DNA of 64,000 nt from JABMQB01 sp963677475 (GCA_963677475.2 CAXXQD010000001.1:28809-92808); one strand, 5' to 3'; counted from the first letter of the stretch, positions 28,620-38,455 are shown. Notes: generated by a model from the letters alone, not told the origin. Numbers and translations: made by a program.

Positions 28620-29620
28620 TCTGCATCTTTTAAACGTTTAAAAACATCCTTTGCTTCCTCTAGTTGTTTTTCAAAGTCTACACTTTGTTCTCCAAGGAAT
28701 CGTTCAAAATCAGCAGGAGATATTGAATGTATGTATTCTTCTAATTTCTTATGAAAAGCATCTCTAAAATGCAAATCTCGGGATGCCATTTTAGTCCGTG
28801 CATCATCTACATGTGGTCTTTGTAATGGATGCTCTGAGAAATATTTAAATATATTATCTACTTCTTTCTGTTGTAATTTACGTCCTATTTGTTGGTGTTT
28901 TTTTTCAAGTTCAAATGCAATTCCTGTTTCAAAAGAAGCAACAAGATTCAATATTTCTGAATACATTGTATCTCTTGCATTTTCTTTTGTTTCAAGTTTT
29001 AAGATTTGTTTATACTCCTTAGCATTCTCCTTAAAAATGCACTGATAGATTCTGTCTGTATATAGAGAATATTTATAATTTCCCATATCTACATATCTGC
29101 TAAGTGCCGAGGTAAATTCTTTTCTGTATTTACTTTCTCTAATTGCAGTTGGCAAGTAATCTGAGTCTTTTCGATTTATATATTTGGTTCCACCTCCTGT
29201 TTTTTCATTAATAGTTTCAATTACAATATCAAGCATTTTTGACCTAAGATGTTTTGCATTTTCGCTTTCTGCGAGTAACATTCCTAGATTTAAAAATGCT
29301 CTAAAGTTAAATAATCCTAGTTGGGTTGTTTTGCTCGGGACATTGATGACATGACCAAATTGTAACTTCAACTCTTTTAGCTGTTTACCCTTGCTTAAAA
29401 TATATCCATTGTGTTTTAACTCTTGGTCATATTTTTCTAAATACCTTTTAACTGTTCTTTCATCAATATCATAAAAGTCAGCTACCATTTGGGTCGTAAA
29501 TTTATATTCGCCCTCAAATAACATTCCAGGTAAACCAATATATTCTTGAACTTTTTCAATCGCAAATCGATTGTTTAATATATTTTGTCTATCAATATTT
29601 GAATTTGTCAAATCTCTCAT
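28616..29620 (-). CDS. HTH DNA-binding partner of Doc, probable antitoxin (cassette C6)
   Basis: About 334 residues from the preferred ATG at 29620 (MRDLTNSN). The frame extends to 29647, but that stretch contains a TATCTTTA promoter-like box. A helix-turn-helix segment is visible (TTQMVADFYDIDERTVKRYLEKY). ELKHNGYILSKGKQLKELKLQFG follows, in the style of phage regulator and RhuM-like proteins. A long helical C-terminus ends in charged coiled coil. Such proteins often accompany Fic/Doc toxins. Confidence 0.7.
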   Translation of the reverse strand: MRDLTNSNIDRQNILNNRFAIEKVQEYIGLPGMLFEGEYKFTTQMVADFYDIDERTVKRYLEKYDQELKHNGYILSKGKQLKELKLQFGHVINVPSKTTQLGLFNFRAFLNLGMLLAESENAKHLRSKMLDIVIETINEKTGGGTKYINRKDSDYLPTAIRESKYRKEFTSALSRYVDMGNYKYSLYTDRIYQCIFKENAKEYKQILKLETKENARDTMYSEILNLVASFETGIAFELEKKHQQIGRKLQQKEVDNIFKYFSEHPLQRPHVDDARTKMASRDLHFRDAFHKKLEEYIHSISPADFERFLGEQSVDFEKQLEEAKDVFKRLKDAE

Positions 29621-29669
29621 ATAAAATCTTTTTTTGTAAAGATACATATTTCCTACAATGCTGTTTTCA

Positions 29670-31363
29670 ATTCTGACTAACGTAAAGTACTTGGACTGGG
29701 GTTCAAAGGATTACCGAGGCCAACATCTTCGGGTTTTAAGTCAAATTTAGCGATTTGTTTTTTAATTCTTTTGGCTATTCCCATCTTTCTTTTCTGGTCT
29801 AAGAATAAATACTCTGTTGGAGGTTTATAAGGAATCTTTTTAGTGACCATATTCCAAATAATCACACCTAGTTTTCTTGCTGTAGCACTAACTGCAGCTT
29901 GCCTTCCTTTGCGGTATGCAACCCTTTTAAAAAAGTCTGAGAGGTGTGTATCTTTTAAATTGCCAATTGCATTTGCAGCCTGCCTTAATGCAATTTTTAA
30001 TTTATTGCTTCCCTTTGGGATTTTGCTGCTCAGGATTTTTCCACCGGATATTTTATTATTTGGAGCAAGGCGGAGCCATGAAACAAATTGTTTAGAACTA
30101 GGGAACTTTTGAAACCCACTGGGTCCAATTTCGCTGATTATTGAAAGTACTGTGGCATGGCTTAGCCCTTCAATAGCCATTAAATCGACCCCGCCGAAGT
30201 ATTGGTAAGCTACTTGGTTGAAGTTTTTGATTGAAGGTGCATTTTTGTTTATCCGTTTATAAGGTTTTTCGGTTGTTCTCAATTTCAGTTTTTCAGGTTG
30301 TAGCTTCAATTCGGTTTTAATAAAATTATTGATTTTCCTTTCGCATTGCCTTATTTGTTTTTGATAAAATTGGTAACACATAAATTCTTGTTTTAGCCCA
30401 AACAAGAAATCTTCCCTGTTATTCCCGTGCAATGCTTTTGCAATTTCTTCCTTGGGTTTCCTGCAGTTATAGTGCCTGTGTTCAGCTAAGGAATAGGGGT
30501 CAAGGTTTCCATTGCAGATATCTTCGATTATTTTCATTCCAGTGAGCCCACATACATCCTTTACCACAACATCTAAGCGAAAGTTTAGGAATTTCAAATA
30601 CTTTTGCATTTTACGTGAAGCCCCTGCCGCCAATGATATGATATTGCTTCTTTGGCGGCAGTATGTCCTTAGTTTTTCAGTTGTTTCATCAGGGAGGAAG
30701 CTACTTGTAAGTAAGCCAAGGGCATGGAGTTTTTGTATGTGCCTGCAATCTTTCACATCGGTCTTTTTCCCTTTCGCATGTTTGGTAAATTTTCCATTGC
30801 ATAAAATCACATCAAAACCATATTTTATAAGTTCTGCAAATAGGTTTTGCCAATAGTCCCCTGTCGATTCCATTGCTACCGATGTAATGCCATAAGATAC
30901 AAGCCATTCACAAAGCCCGGCTAAGTCTTCTGCATAAACCCCAAATTCTTTCACATCCTCCAGCGATTGCCCCACAGCAACATAGTGTGACCTACTACCA
31001 ATATCAATTCCAGCTGCATTGTGGTTAATAATGTCTAGTTCCATTTTCTTTTTCCTTGCCATAATAATTCAATTAAAGTTGTTTTAAAATGACCCTAAGG
31101 AAATGTACCTTTGAATTGAGAATTATTCTGAACGGGGTTACTGACAATAAATGTCAGTACCACCACTGAAATTATCAACAAGCCTCGGAAACTCAACTTT
31201 CGAGGCTTTTACATTCCAACCAGAATGAACGCACGGACTTTAATAGTACCATTGCTAGAAACGGCCTTGCGTAGGGTCAATCCAAAAATACATGGAAATA
31301 TTGTTCAGGGCACTTTTTATCGTTAGCTGGAGAAATTAATTGGTTTTTCTAATGTGGGGAATG
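29670..31363 (-). mobile_element. IS110-type insertion sequence, copy 2
   Basis: 1694 bp with the same ends as copy 1. The right end is 6 nt (AACGGC, 31364-31369) from the AAC core of site 7. The left end lies 50 bp upstream of the HTH gene start. Confidence 0.88.
29677..31062 (-). CDS. IS110-family DEDD transposase, copy 2
   Basis: 461 residues, identical in sequence to copy 1. Intact. Confidence 0.95.
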   Translation of the reverse strand: MARKKKMELDIINHNAAGIDIGSRSHYVAVGQSLEDVKEFGVYAEDLAGLCEWLVSYGITSVAMESTGDYWQNLFAELIKYGFDVILCNGKFTKHAKGKKTDVKDCRHIQKLHALGLLTSSFLPDETTEKLRTYCRQRSNIISLAAGASRKMQKYLKFLNFRLDVVVKDVCGLTGMKIIEDICNGNLDPYSLAEHRHYNCRKPKEEIAKALHGNNREDFLFGLKQEFMCYQFYQKQIRQCERKINNFIKTELKLQPEKLKLRTTEKPYKRINKNAPSIKNFNQVAYQYFGGVDLMAIEGLSHATVLSIISEIGPSGFQKFPSSKQFVSWLRLAPNNKISGGKILSSKIPKGSNKLKIALRQAANAIGNLKDTHLSDFFKRVAYRKGRQAAVSATARKLGVIIWNMVTKKIPYKPPTEYLFLDQKRKMGIAKRIKKQIAKFDLKPEDVGLGNPLNPSPSTLR

Positions 31364-31501
31364 AACGGCAACGGATGGCGGTATGAAATCGTTGGGGATT
31401 GCGGGCTAATTTCCTGTCCAGTTGCACCGAACATAAAGCGTGAAAGTAGGTTTAAATAACCTCGTAAACCCCAATGTTTTATACCGCGTGTTGCCGTTTC
31501 G
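31364..31501 (-). repeat. attC-like site 7
   Basis: 123 nt from AAC (31370) to GTT (31492). Arms GGCGGTATGAAATCGTTGGGG and its near-complement. The nine bases outside each core (AACGGCAAC, GTTGCCGTT) are mutually complementary across the site. Confidence 0.8.
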
Positions 31502-31505
31502 TTGT

Positions 31506-32378
31506 TTATTCAATTCTCTTTTTTCTATCAATATAAATGTCATCTGAGACTTTTTTCAATGCTTTCATAAAATCCTGTTCATCAAGTGATTTTAATTGTA
31601 TTTGAACAATATCTCCTAACTGTTTAAATCTTTCAATTTTATCAATCTGATTGCGAATTAGAATAGAGTTGATATTTTCAAGATTAGACAGCACGACAAG
31701 TTCATTTATACTTGCAAAATCTCGAATATTAAGTCCCTTTTTTGCTTTCTCCGGATTTACATCTCGCCAATCTTTTGCTGTACATTTAAACAATGAGACA
31801 TTCAATAAATCGGCCTCTTCGGCATATATCAACCATTCTTTGTCTTTCTCATAGTTTTTCTCAGGCAAAATGCAATCCTTAACTGCATCTGTGTGAATCT
31901 GATAATTGGTTTTTGTCAAAATCCGCTTAACATTCCACTCAAGGTTGTATTGGTTGCTTTCAATCTCTTTTAATCGTTGATATTCCTTAATCATCAACAA
32001 CTTAAACATTGGACTTATCCAAGAACCAAATTCAAAAGCTATATCCTTGTGGGCGTATGTTCCTCCATATCTACCTGATTTAGAAATTATCCCGATAGCA
32101 TTTGTTGTGTCAATCCATTTCTTAGGTGTCAGGTTGAAGCTATTTAATCCAGCCTCTTTTCTAAAGGTGTCGAATTCGACATGTTTAAAATTCGGATTAT
32201 TTAAAGTTTCCCATAGTCCAATAAATTCAACAGTATTTCGGTTTCTCATCCAGTTCCGAATATGGTCAGAACCTTCTTCATCCCGAATCATATCGGTCAA
32301 GCAGATATAGTCTTGCTCATCCTGTTTTACAATTGAAATAAGCTTGTTTTCAACTTCTATTTGAGATTTACTTGTCAT
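31506..32378 (-). CDS. KilA-N domain protein (cassette C7)
   Basis: 290 residues. A KilA-N DNA-binding domain spans about residues 15-145 (DYICLTDMIRDE, WMRNRNTVEFIGLWE, GRYGGTYAHKDIAFEFGSW, IKEYQRLK). The C-terminal 140 residues are helical and unassigned. KilA-N proteins occur in phages and as cargo of mobile elements, generally acting on DNA or as regulators. The gene is alone in its cassette, with an IS110 copy 77 bp upstream of its start. Confidence 0.88.
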   Translation of the reverse strand: MTSKSQIEVENKLISIVKQDEQDYICLTDMIRDEEGSDHIRNWMRNRNTVEFIGLWETLNNPNFKHVEFDTFRKEAGLNSFNLTPKKWIDTTNAIGIISKSGRYGGTYAHKDIAFEFGSWISPMFKLLMIKEYQRLKEIESNQYNLEWNVKRILTKTNYQIHTDAVKDCILPEKNYEKDKEWLIYAEEADLLNVSLFKCTAKDWRDVNPEKAKKGLNIRDFASINELVVLSNLENINSILIRNQIDKIERFKQLGDIVQIQLKSLDEQDFMKALKKVSDDIYIDRKKRIE

Positions 32379-32455
32379 ATATTTAAGTCAAATTGCAATA
32401 TATACAAATATACAATTCTATTCGAAATTATCTTGTTTGCACTATCGCTTCTGCA

Positions 32456-34149
32456 ATTCTGACTAACGTAAAGTACTTGGACTGGGGTTCAAAGGATTAC
32501 CGAGGCCAACATCTTCGGGTTTTAAGTCAAATTTAGCGATTTGTTTTTTAATTCTTTTGGCTATTCCCATCTTTCTTTTCTGGTCTAAGAATAAATACTC
32601 TGTTGGAGGTTTATAAGGAATCTTTTTAGTGACCATATTCCAAATAATCACACCTAGTTTTCTTGCTGTAGCACTAACTGCAGCTTGCCTTCCTTTGCGG
32701 TATGCAACCCTTTTAAAAAAGTCTGAGAGGTGTGTATCTTTTAAATTGCCAATTGCATTTGCAGCCTGCCTTAATGCAATTTTTAATTTATTGCTTCCCT
32801 TTGGGATTTTGCTGCTCAGGATTTTTCCACCGGATATTTTATTATTTGGAGCAAGGCGGAGCCATGAAACAAATTGTTTAGAACTAGGGAACTTTTGAAA
32901 CCCACTGGGTCCAATTTCGCTGATTATTGAAAGTACTGTGGCATGGCTTAGCCCTTCAATAGCCATTAAATCGACCCCGCCGAAGTATTGGTAAGCTACT
33001 TGGTTGAAGTTTTTGATTGAAGGTGCATTTTTGTTTATCCGTTTATAAGGTTTTTCGGTTGTTCTCAATTTCAGTTTTTCAGGTTGTAGCTTCAATTCGG
33101 TTTTAATAAAATTATTGATTTTCCTTTCGCATTGCCTTATTTGTTTTTGATAAAATTGGTAACACATAAATTCTTGTTTTAGCCCAAACAAGAAATCTTC
33201 CCTGTTATTCCCGTGCAATGCTTTTGCAATTTCTTTCTTGGGTTTCCTGCAGTTATAGTGCCTGTGTTCAGCTAAGGAATAGGGGTCAAGGTTTCCATTG
33301 CAGATATCTTCGATTATTTTCATTCCAGTGAGCCCACATACATCCTTTACCACAACATCTAAGCGAAAGTTTAGGAATTTCAAATACTTTTGCATTTTAC
33401 GTGAAGCCCCTGCCGCCAATGATATGATATTGCTTCTTTGGCGGCAGTATGTCCTTAGTTTTTCAGTTGTTTCATCAGGGAGGAAGCTACTTGTAAGTAA
33501 GCCAAGGGCATGGAGTTTTTGTATGTGCCTGCAATCTTTCACATCGGTCTTTTTCCCTTTCGCATGTTTGGTAAATTTTCCATTGCATAAAATCACATCA
33601 AAACCATATTTTATAAGTTCTGCAAATAGGTTTTGCCAATAGTCCCCTGTCGATTCCATTGCTACCGATGTAATGCCATAAGATACAAGCCATTCACAAA
33701 GCCCGGCTAAGTCTTCTGCATAAACCCCAAATTCTTTCACATCCTCCAGCGATTGCCCCACAGCAACATAGTGTGACCTACTACCAATATCAATTCCAGC
33801 TGCATTGTGGTTAATAATGTCTAGTTCCATTTTCTTTTTCCTTGCCATAATAATTCAATTAAAGTTGTTTTAAAATGACCCTAAGGAAATGTACCTTTGA
33901 ATTGAGAATTATTCTGAACGGGGTTACTGACAATAAATGTCAGTACCACCACTGAAATTATCAACAAGCCTCGGAAACTCAACTTTCGAGGCTTTTACAT
34001 TCCAACCAGAATGAACGCACGGACTTTAATAGTACCATTGCTAGAAACGGCCTTGCGTAGGGTCAATCCAAAAATACATGGAAATATTGTTCAGGGCACT
34101 TTTTATCGTTAGCTGGAGAAATTAATTGGTTTTTCTAATGTGGGGAATG
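32456..34149 (-). mobile_element. IS110-type insertion sequence, copy 3
   Basis: 1694 bp with the same ends as copy 1. The right end is 6 nt (CACGGT, 34150-34155) from the AAC core of site 8. Confidence 0.88.
32463..33848 (-). CDS. IS110-family DEDD transposase, copy 3
   Basis: 461 residues, differing from the other copies by one Glu to Lys change (KPKKEIA, base 33236). Otherwise intact. Confidence 0.95.
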   Translation of the reverse strand: MARKKKMELDIINHNAAGIDIGSRSHYVAVGQSLEDVKEFGVYAEDLAGLCEWLVSYGITSVAMESTGDYWQNLFAELIKYGFDVILCNGKFTKHAKGKKTDVKDCRHIQKLHALGLLTSSFLPDETTEKLRTYCRQRSNIISLAAGASRKMQKYLKFLNFRLDVVVKDVCGLTGMKIIEDICNGNLDPYSLAEHRHYNCRKPKKEIAKALHGNNREDFLFGLKQEFMCYQFYQKQIRQCERKINNFIKTELKLQPEKLKLRTTEKPYKRINKNAPSIKNFNQVAYQYFGGVDLMAIEGLSHATVLSIISEIGPSGFQKFPSSKQFVSWLRLAPNNKISGGKILSSKIPKGSNKLKIALRQAANAIGNLKDTHLSDFFKRVAYRKGRQAAVSATARKLGVIIWNMVTKKIPYKPPTEYLFLDQKRKMGIAKRIKKQIAKFDLKPEDVGLGNPLNPSPSTLR

Positions 34150-34285
34150 CACGGTAACGGTTGGTGCAAGTTGCGTAGCGGATTTCGGAGAGCGTCAGTG
34201 TCCGGTAGGACATGACGGTCTTGCGAGAATCCGCAGCCCGCGCACCACCATACCCAGCTATGCAATTTGCACTTTGTTGTGGGTA
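34150..34285 (-). repeat. attC-like site 8
   Basis: 123 nt from AAC (34156) to GTT (34278). Arms GTGCAAGTTGCGTAGC and its near-complement. The centre carries CGGAGAGCGT and the TGTCCGGTAGGACA hairpin of subtype 1. Confidence 0.82.
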
Positions 34286-34286
34286 G

Positions 34287-35177
34287 TTATTTTTTCTTAA
34301 ATGCCTTTTTTGAATAATAATTAACATGTTCACTCTCTACTAAATCATTAATTGGCATATTTTTCAATAATTGGTATTCTTCTATTAATGGTTTGAATTT
34401 TTCATTTCCATTTTCACTTAAACAGTTATAAAATAACATTAGCAATTCATGACTTGATAGTTGCGCCCTTGCAAAGCTTGTATATTTATATTTATCTTTT
34501 ATATTACTAAAATGAATGAATTTTATTATGTGGTATAGATTCCTGAAATAATGTCCAAAATCTAGTTGCCAATTTTTATAATTACCTATATATATTTCAT
34601 TGATTTGCTCTAAACTTTTAATACCTCTTAAGTTTCTAAATAATTGGTCATATCTATATTTAAAAACATCCCTTCCTTGATTAATAATTGATTTATTACT
34701 CCTAATATCTAAATCTCCTACTATTTGATGATGTAGTGACAAAAGTTGAAAAAAAGTATTTTCAAATCTTTGTTCTGTTAAGGTTTGATTTTGAATTATT
34801 AATTGTTCTTTTTGTCCTTCTAATTCAAATCTTGTAGCCTTTACCTCGCCTTGACTAAATAATAATTCTATTTGTTGATTTATAAGCTGTTGTTTTTGTC
34901 CTAAAAATGCAACATAGATAAAAAATAAACCTGCTAGTGACCATACTGAGGCAACACTTCCTGCGAAATAATCTCCAAGTTCGTTTAAGGTTAGCGCATG
35001 AAGTATTTTAGGAAATATAAAACAGGTTACTCCAAATAGCATTATGATAAAACCTAAAATTACTAGAAACCATGCCCAGTTGGTAAACCGTTGAATCTTG
35101 ATTTTAAGGTTTTCAAGTTCAGGTTCTAATTTTGCTTGCTTATCATCTATTTCTGAAAATATTTTATCTAGATTCAT
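34287..35177 (-). CDS. Putative phage abortive infection protein, AbiC-like (cassette C8)
   Basis: 296 residues. Two membrane helices lie at about residues 33-57 and 75-92, then a coiled coil (about 95-138). The segment RFENTFFQLLSLHHQIV is the signature I associate with the putAbiC family. The C-terminus (YFRNLYHIIKFI, SSHELLMLFYNCLS) fits the same family. Membrane-bound abortive-infection proteins arrest the host after phage entry; the trigger is unknown. It follows the small DUF2158 gene by 1 nt, which implies one operon. Confidence 0.8.
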   Translation of the reverse strand: MNLDKIFSEIDDKQAKLEPELENLKIKIQRFTNWAWFLVILGFIIMLFGVTCFIFPKILHALTLNELGDYFAGSVASVWSLAGLFFIYVAFLGQKQQLINQQIELLFSQGEVKATRFELEGQKEQLIIQNQTLTEQRFENTFFQLLSLHHQIVGDLDIRSNKSIINQGRDVFKYRYDQLFRNLRGIKSLEQINEIYIGNYKNWQLDFGHYFRNLYHIIKFIHFSNIKDKYKYTSFARAQLSSHELLMLFYNCLSENGNEKFKPLIEEYQLLKNMPINDLVESEHVNYYSKKAFKKK

Positions 35178-35178
35178 T

Positions 35179-35367
35179 TTATTCCTTAACCTTTTTTAAG
35201 ACAGAAATATCAAACGTGTTTTTTCTGAGTTCATCATCAACAAACCAAACACAGTCAACTTTATTATTATTGAAAGTGCCACTAATAGCATTCCATTCAA
35301 ATTCTTCAACAGACATATCTGGACCACCAGATTTTAAAGTTACAACGTCTCCTTTTTTTATTTCCAT
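35179..35367 (-). CDS. Small YodC/DUF2158-like protein (cassette C8)
   Basis: 62 residues, beginning MEIKKGDVVTLKSGGPDMSVEE, the conserved opening of the YodC (DUF2158) family of SH3-like small proteins. It lies directly upstream of the AbiC-like gene with a 1-nt gap. It may be a partner or regulator; this is inference. Confidence 0.75.
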   Translation of the reverse strand: MEIKKGDVVTLKSGGPDMSVEEFEWNAISGTFNNNKVDCVWFVDDELRKNTFDISVLKKVKE

Positions 35368-35400
35368 AAGAGTTATTATTTATTGTTTGTTAGTTTTATA

Positions 35401-37094
35401 ATTCTGACTAACGTAAAGTACTTGGACTGGGGTTCAAAGGATTACCGAGGCCAACATCTTCGGGTTTTAAGTCAAATTTAGCGATTTGTTTTTTAATTCT
35501 TTTGGCTATTCCCATCTTTCTTTTCTGGTCTAAGAATAAATACTCTGTTGGAGGTTTATAAGGAATCTTTTTAGTGACCATATTCCAAATAATCACACCT
35601 AGTTTTCTTGCTGTAGCACTAACTGCAGCTTGCCTTCCTTTGCGGTATGCAACCCTTTTAAAAAAGTCTGAGAGGTGTGTATCTTTTAAATTGCCAATTG
35701 CATTTGCAGCCTGCCTTAATGCAATTTTTAATTTATTGCTTCCCTTTGGGATTTTGCTGCTCAGGATTTTTCCACCGGATATTTTATTATTTGGAGCAAG
35801 GCGGAGCCATGAAACAAATTGTTTAGAACTAGGGAACTTTTGAAACCCACTGGGTCCAATTTCGCTGATTATTGAAAGTACTGTGGCATGGCTTAGCCCT
35901 TCAATAGCCATTAAATCGACCCCGCCGAAGTATTGGTAAGCTACTTGGTTGAAGTTTTTGATTGAAGGTGCATTTTTGTTTATCCGTTTATAAGGTTTTT
36001 CGGTTGTTCTCAATTTCAGTTTTTCAGGTTGTAGCTTCAATTCGGTTTTAATAAAATTATTGATTTTCCTTTCGCATTGCCTTATTTGTTTTTGATAAAA
36101 TTGGTAACACATAAATTCTTGTTTTAGCCCAAACAAGAAATCTTCCCTGTTATTCCCGTGCAATGCTTTTGCAATTTCTTCCTTGGGTTTCCTGCAGTTA
36201 TAGTGCCTGTGTTCAGCTAAGGAATAGGGGTCAAGGTTTCCATTGCAGATATCTTCGATTATTTTCATTCCAGTGAGCCCACATACATCCTTTACCACAA
36301 CATCTAAGCGAAAGTTTAGGAATTTCAAATACTTTTGCATTTTACGTGAAGCCCCTGCCGCCAATGATATGATATTGCTTCTTTGGCGGCAGTATGTCCT
36401 TAGTTTTTCAGTTGTTTCATCAGGGAGGAAGCTACTTGTAAGTAAGCCAAGGGCATGGAGTTTTTGTATGTGCCTGCAATCTTTCACATCGGTCTTTTTC
36501 CCTTTCGCATGTTTGGTAAATTTTCCATTGCATAAAATCACATCAAAACCATATTTTATAAGTTCTGCAAATAGGTTTTGCCAATAGTCCCCTGTCGATT
36601 CCATTGCTACCGATGTAATGCCATAAGATACAAGCCATTCACAAAGCCCGGCTAAGTCTTCTGCATAAACCCCAAATTCTTTCACATCCTCCAGCGATTG
36701 CCCCACAGCAACATAGTGTGACCTACTACCAATATCAATTCCAGCTGCATTGTGGTTAATAATGTCTAGTTCCATTTTCTTTTTCCTTGCCATAATAATT
36801 CAATTAAAGTTGTTTTAAAATGACCCTAAGGAAATGTACCTTTGAATTGAGAATTATTCTGAACGGGGTTACTGACAATAAATGTCAGTACCACCACTGA
36901 AATTATCAACAAGCCTCGGAAACTCAACTTTCGAGGCTTTTACATTCCAACCAGAATGAACGCACGGACTTTAATAGTACCATTGCTAGAAACGGCCTTG
37001 CGTAGGGTCAATCCAAAAATACATGGAAATATTGTTCAGGGCACTTTTTATCGTTAGCTGGAGAAATTAATTGGTTTTTCTAATGTGGGGAATG
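35401..37094 (-). mobile_element. IS110-type insertion sequence, copy 4
   Basis: 1694 bp with the same ends as copy 1. The right end is 6 nt (CGCCAT, 37095-37100) from the AAC core of site 9. Confidence 0.88.
35408..36793 (-). CDS. IS110-family DEDD transposase, copy 4
   Basis: 461 residues, identical in sequence to copy 1. Intact. Confidence 0.95.
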   Translation of the reverse strand: MARKKKMELDIINHNAAGIDIGSRSHYVAVGQSLEDVKEFGVYAEDLAGLCEWLVSYGITSVAMESTGDYWQNLFAELIKYGFDVILCNGKFTKHAKGKKTDVKDCRHIQKLHALGLLTSSFLPDETTEKLRTYCRQRSNIISLAAGASRKMQKYLKFLNFRLDVVVKDVCGLTGMKIIEDICNGNLDPYSLAEHRHYNCRKPKEEIAKALHGNNREDFLFGLKQEFMCYQFYQKQIRQCERKINNFIKTELKLQPEKLKLRTTEKPYKRINKNAPSIKNFNQVAYQYFGGVDLMAIEGLSHATVLSIISEIGPSGFQKFPSSKQFVSWLRLAPNNKISGGKILSSKIPKGSNKLKIALRQAANAIGNLKDTHLSDFFKRVAYRKGRQAAVSATARKLGVIIWNMVTKKIPYKPPTEYLFLDQKRKMGIAKRIKKQIAKFDLKPEDVGLGNPLNPSPSTLR

Positions 37095-37232
37095 CGCCAT
37101 AACGGTTGGTACATGTTCTCGGGGCGGATTTCGGAGAGCGTTCCTGTCCGAAGGACACGGAACTGCGATGCGAGAATCCGCAGTTGGCGTACCACCAAAC
37201 CCCGCCCTGCAATATGTACTGTGTTAGCAAGC
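37095..37232 (-). repeat. attC-like site 9
   Basis: 125 nt from AAC (37101) to GTT (37225). Very similar to site 4 (arms GTACATGTTCTCGGGGCGG and near-complement, TGTCCGAAGGACA centre). Confidence 0.82.
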
Positions 37233-37241
37233 GTATTTTTT

Positions 37242-38132
37242 TCAATTTTCTAAAGTTTCCAAATTAAATTTATTAGATATTCTTGTCCATACTAGTTTCT
37301 GAAGACTTCTTGTTTTGTCTGCATTTACTTGGTAAACTCCACAATATTTATAAGTTGCAAATCCTAAAACATCTTTGTGATGAAGAAAAACAATTCTAGT
37401 TTCAGAGTTTTTAAGTCCCCAATTAAAATGATTGTAATTTTTTTGAACGTCAACATTTGATTCAATTATCTCTCCAGTGTCTTGATTATATGTGTTTTTC
37501 CAATTGCTTCTTGGATTCACAGAAGGCCACCAGATTACTATCTTGTCATTTTTAGGATGAGCAATTGCTCCTTTTCTTAAAAATCCTCTTTTTATTTTCT
37601 GTGGGTCGGCGTTGAATAATCTACAAACATCATCAATTGTAAAAAATCCAATATTTTTATTCAGTTCTATTATTTTTTTCTTTTGCCAAAACTCTACTGA
37701 AAATTCATTTTCCGGACACCAAGCATTAAAAGATTTGTTCCTTTTCTGTATTTCAATTTTATTATTAATAATTCTTACTACATCATCAATTTGTTTATGT
37801 ATCTCGGATAATGACGGCCTACAATCTATTTCAATTACTTCGCAGGATATTTTTTGCTCAATTTCTTGATTTCTTTTAAAGTCAGTTTCTATTTTTTCTT
37901 GTGTAAAATAGTGAGCAGGTTCATTGACCTCTACGCAAATTCCGAACTGAGGGAAATAAATATCTGTCAACGCATATTTACTATTATCTCTAGAAACATA
38001 TTGTTGGGGAACCATTTTGATATCAACATTGTCAAGTTTATGCCATAGCCTTGTAATAACATAGTTTTCAATTTTTTTGTTATTTGTTTTTTCAAAAAGA
38101 CGAGTAACATACTCAAGTTTATAGTCTGTCAT
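37242..38132 (-). CDS. PD-(D/E)XK nuclease-like protein (cassette C9)
   Basis: The open frame begins at 38252, but its first 40 codons lie across attC-like site 10, so the ATG at 38132 (MTDYKLEYVTRLFEKT) is preferred, giving 296 residues. The segment YALTDIYFPQFGICVEVNEPAHY, followed by DFKRNQEIEQK and CEVIEIDC, has the D-x-E-V-x-E pattern of a PD-(D/E)XK endonuclease core. The C-terminal half (NYNHFNWGLKNSETRIVFLHHKDVLGFATYKYCGVY) may be a PUA-like or other beta domain. A modification-dependent or DNA-end nuclease is possible. Confidence in the fold is moderate; no family name is known to me. Confidence 0.65.
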   Translation of the reverse strand: MTDYKLEYVTRLFEKTNNKKIENYVITRLWHKLDNVDIKMVPQQYVSRDNSKYALTDIYFPQFGICVEVNEPAHYFTQEKIETDFKRNQEIEQKISCEVIEIDCRPSLSEIHKQIDDVVRIINNKIEIQKRNKSFNAWCPENEFSVEFWQKKKIIELNKNIGFFTIDDVCRLFNADPQKIKRGFLRKGAIAHPKNDKIVIWWPSVNPRSNWKNTYNQDTGEIIESNVDVQKNYNHFNWGLKNSETRIVFLHHKDVLGFATYKYCGVYQVNADKTRSLQKLVWTRISNKFNLETLEN

Positions 38133-38149
38133 TTTTTGGTTTTTAATAT

Positions 38150-38287
38150 GCTTGCTAACGGTTACCTGTATGTGGCGTAGCCGACTGCGGGCTGCTTTCC
38201 TGTCAAGCCGAGATGAAGTTGATGCGGGAGATGAACCTGCAATTACCCACAAAACCGGCTATGACATATACAGATTGTTACCTGCTG
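38150..38287 (-). repeat. attC-like site 10
   Basis: 123 nt from AAC (38157) to GTT (38279). Arms TGTATGTGGCGTAGCCG and its near-complement. Subtype 2 centre (GGGCTGCTTTCCTGTCAAGC). The left core GCTTGCTAAC is complementary to the start of cassette C9. Confidence 0.82.
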
Positions 38288-38311
38288 GGTTTTATTTTTT
38301 AATAAAACTAC

Positions 38312-38455
38312 TTCATTTTCAATTTTAGCACTGACCAGATTTTGTTTTTCGGGTCGGCAAAAAAAGCGTTGGAAAAACAGAGAAGCTCTTTTGTAATTTT
38401 TGGTTTCGTGTTGGCTTGTGTGAATTGCAAATGTGCTTGACTGTGTGGGCTGGCT
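38312..38455. repeat. Cassette left-end module L, copy 1
   Basis: About 140 bp non-coding, starting CATTTTCAATTTTAGCACT and ending near GTGTGGGCTGG. It matches 48453-48590 at most positions (TTTTGTTTTT, GGTCGGCAAAAAA, GTGTGAATTGCAAATGTGCTTG). Within it an 80-bp GC-skewed part also resembles the right-end module. Confidence 0.75.
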
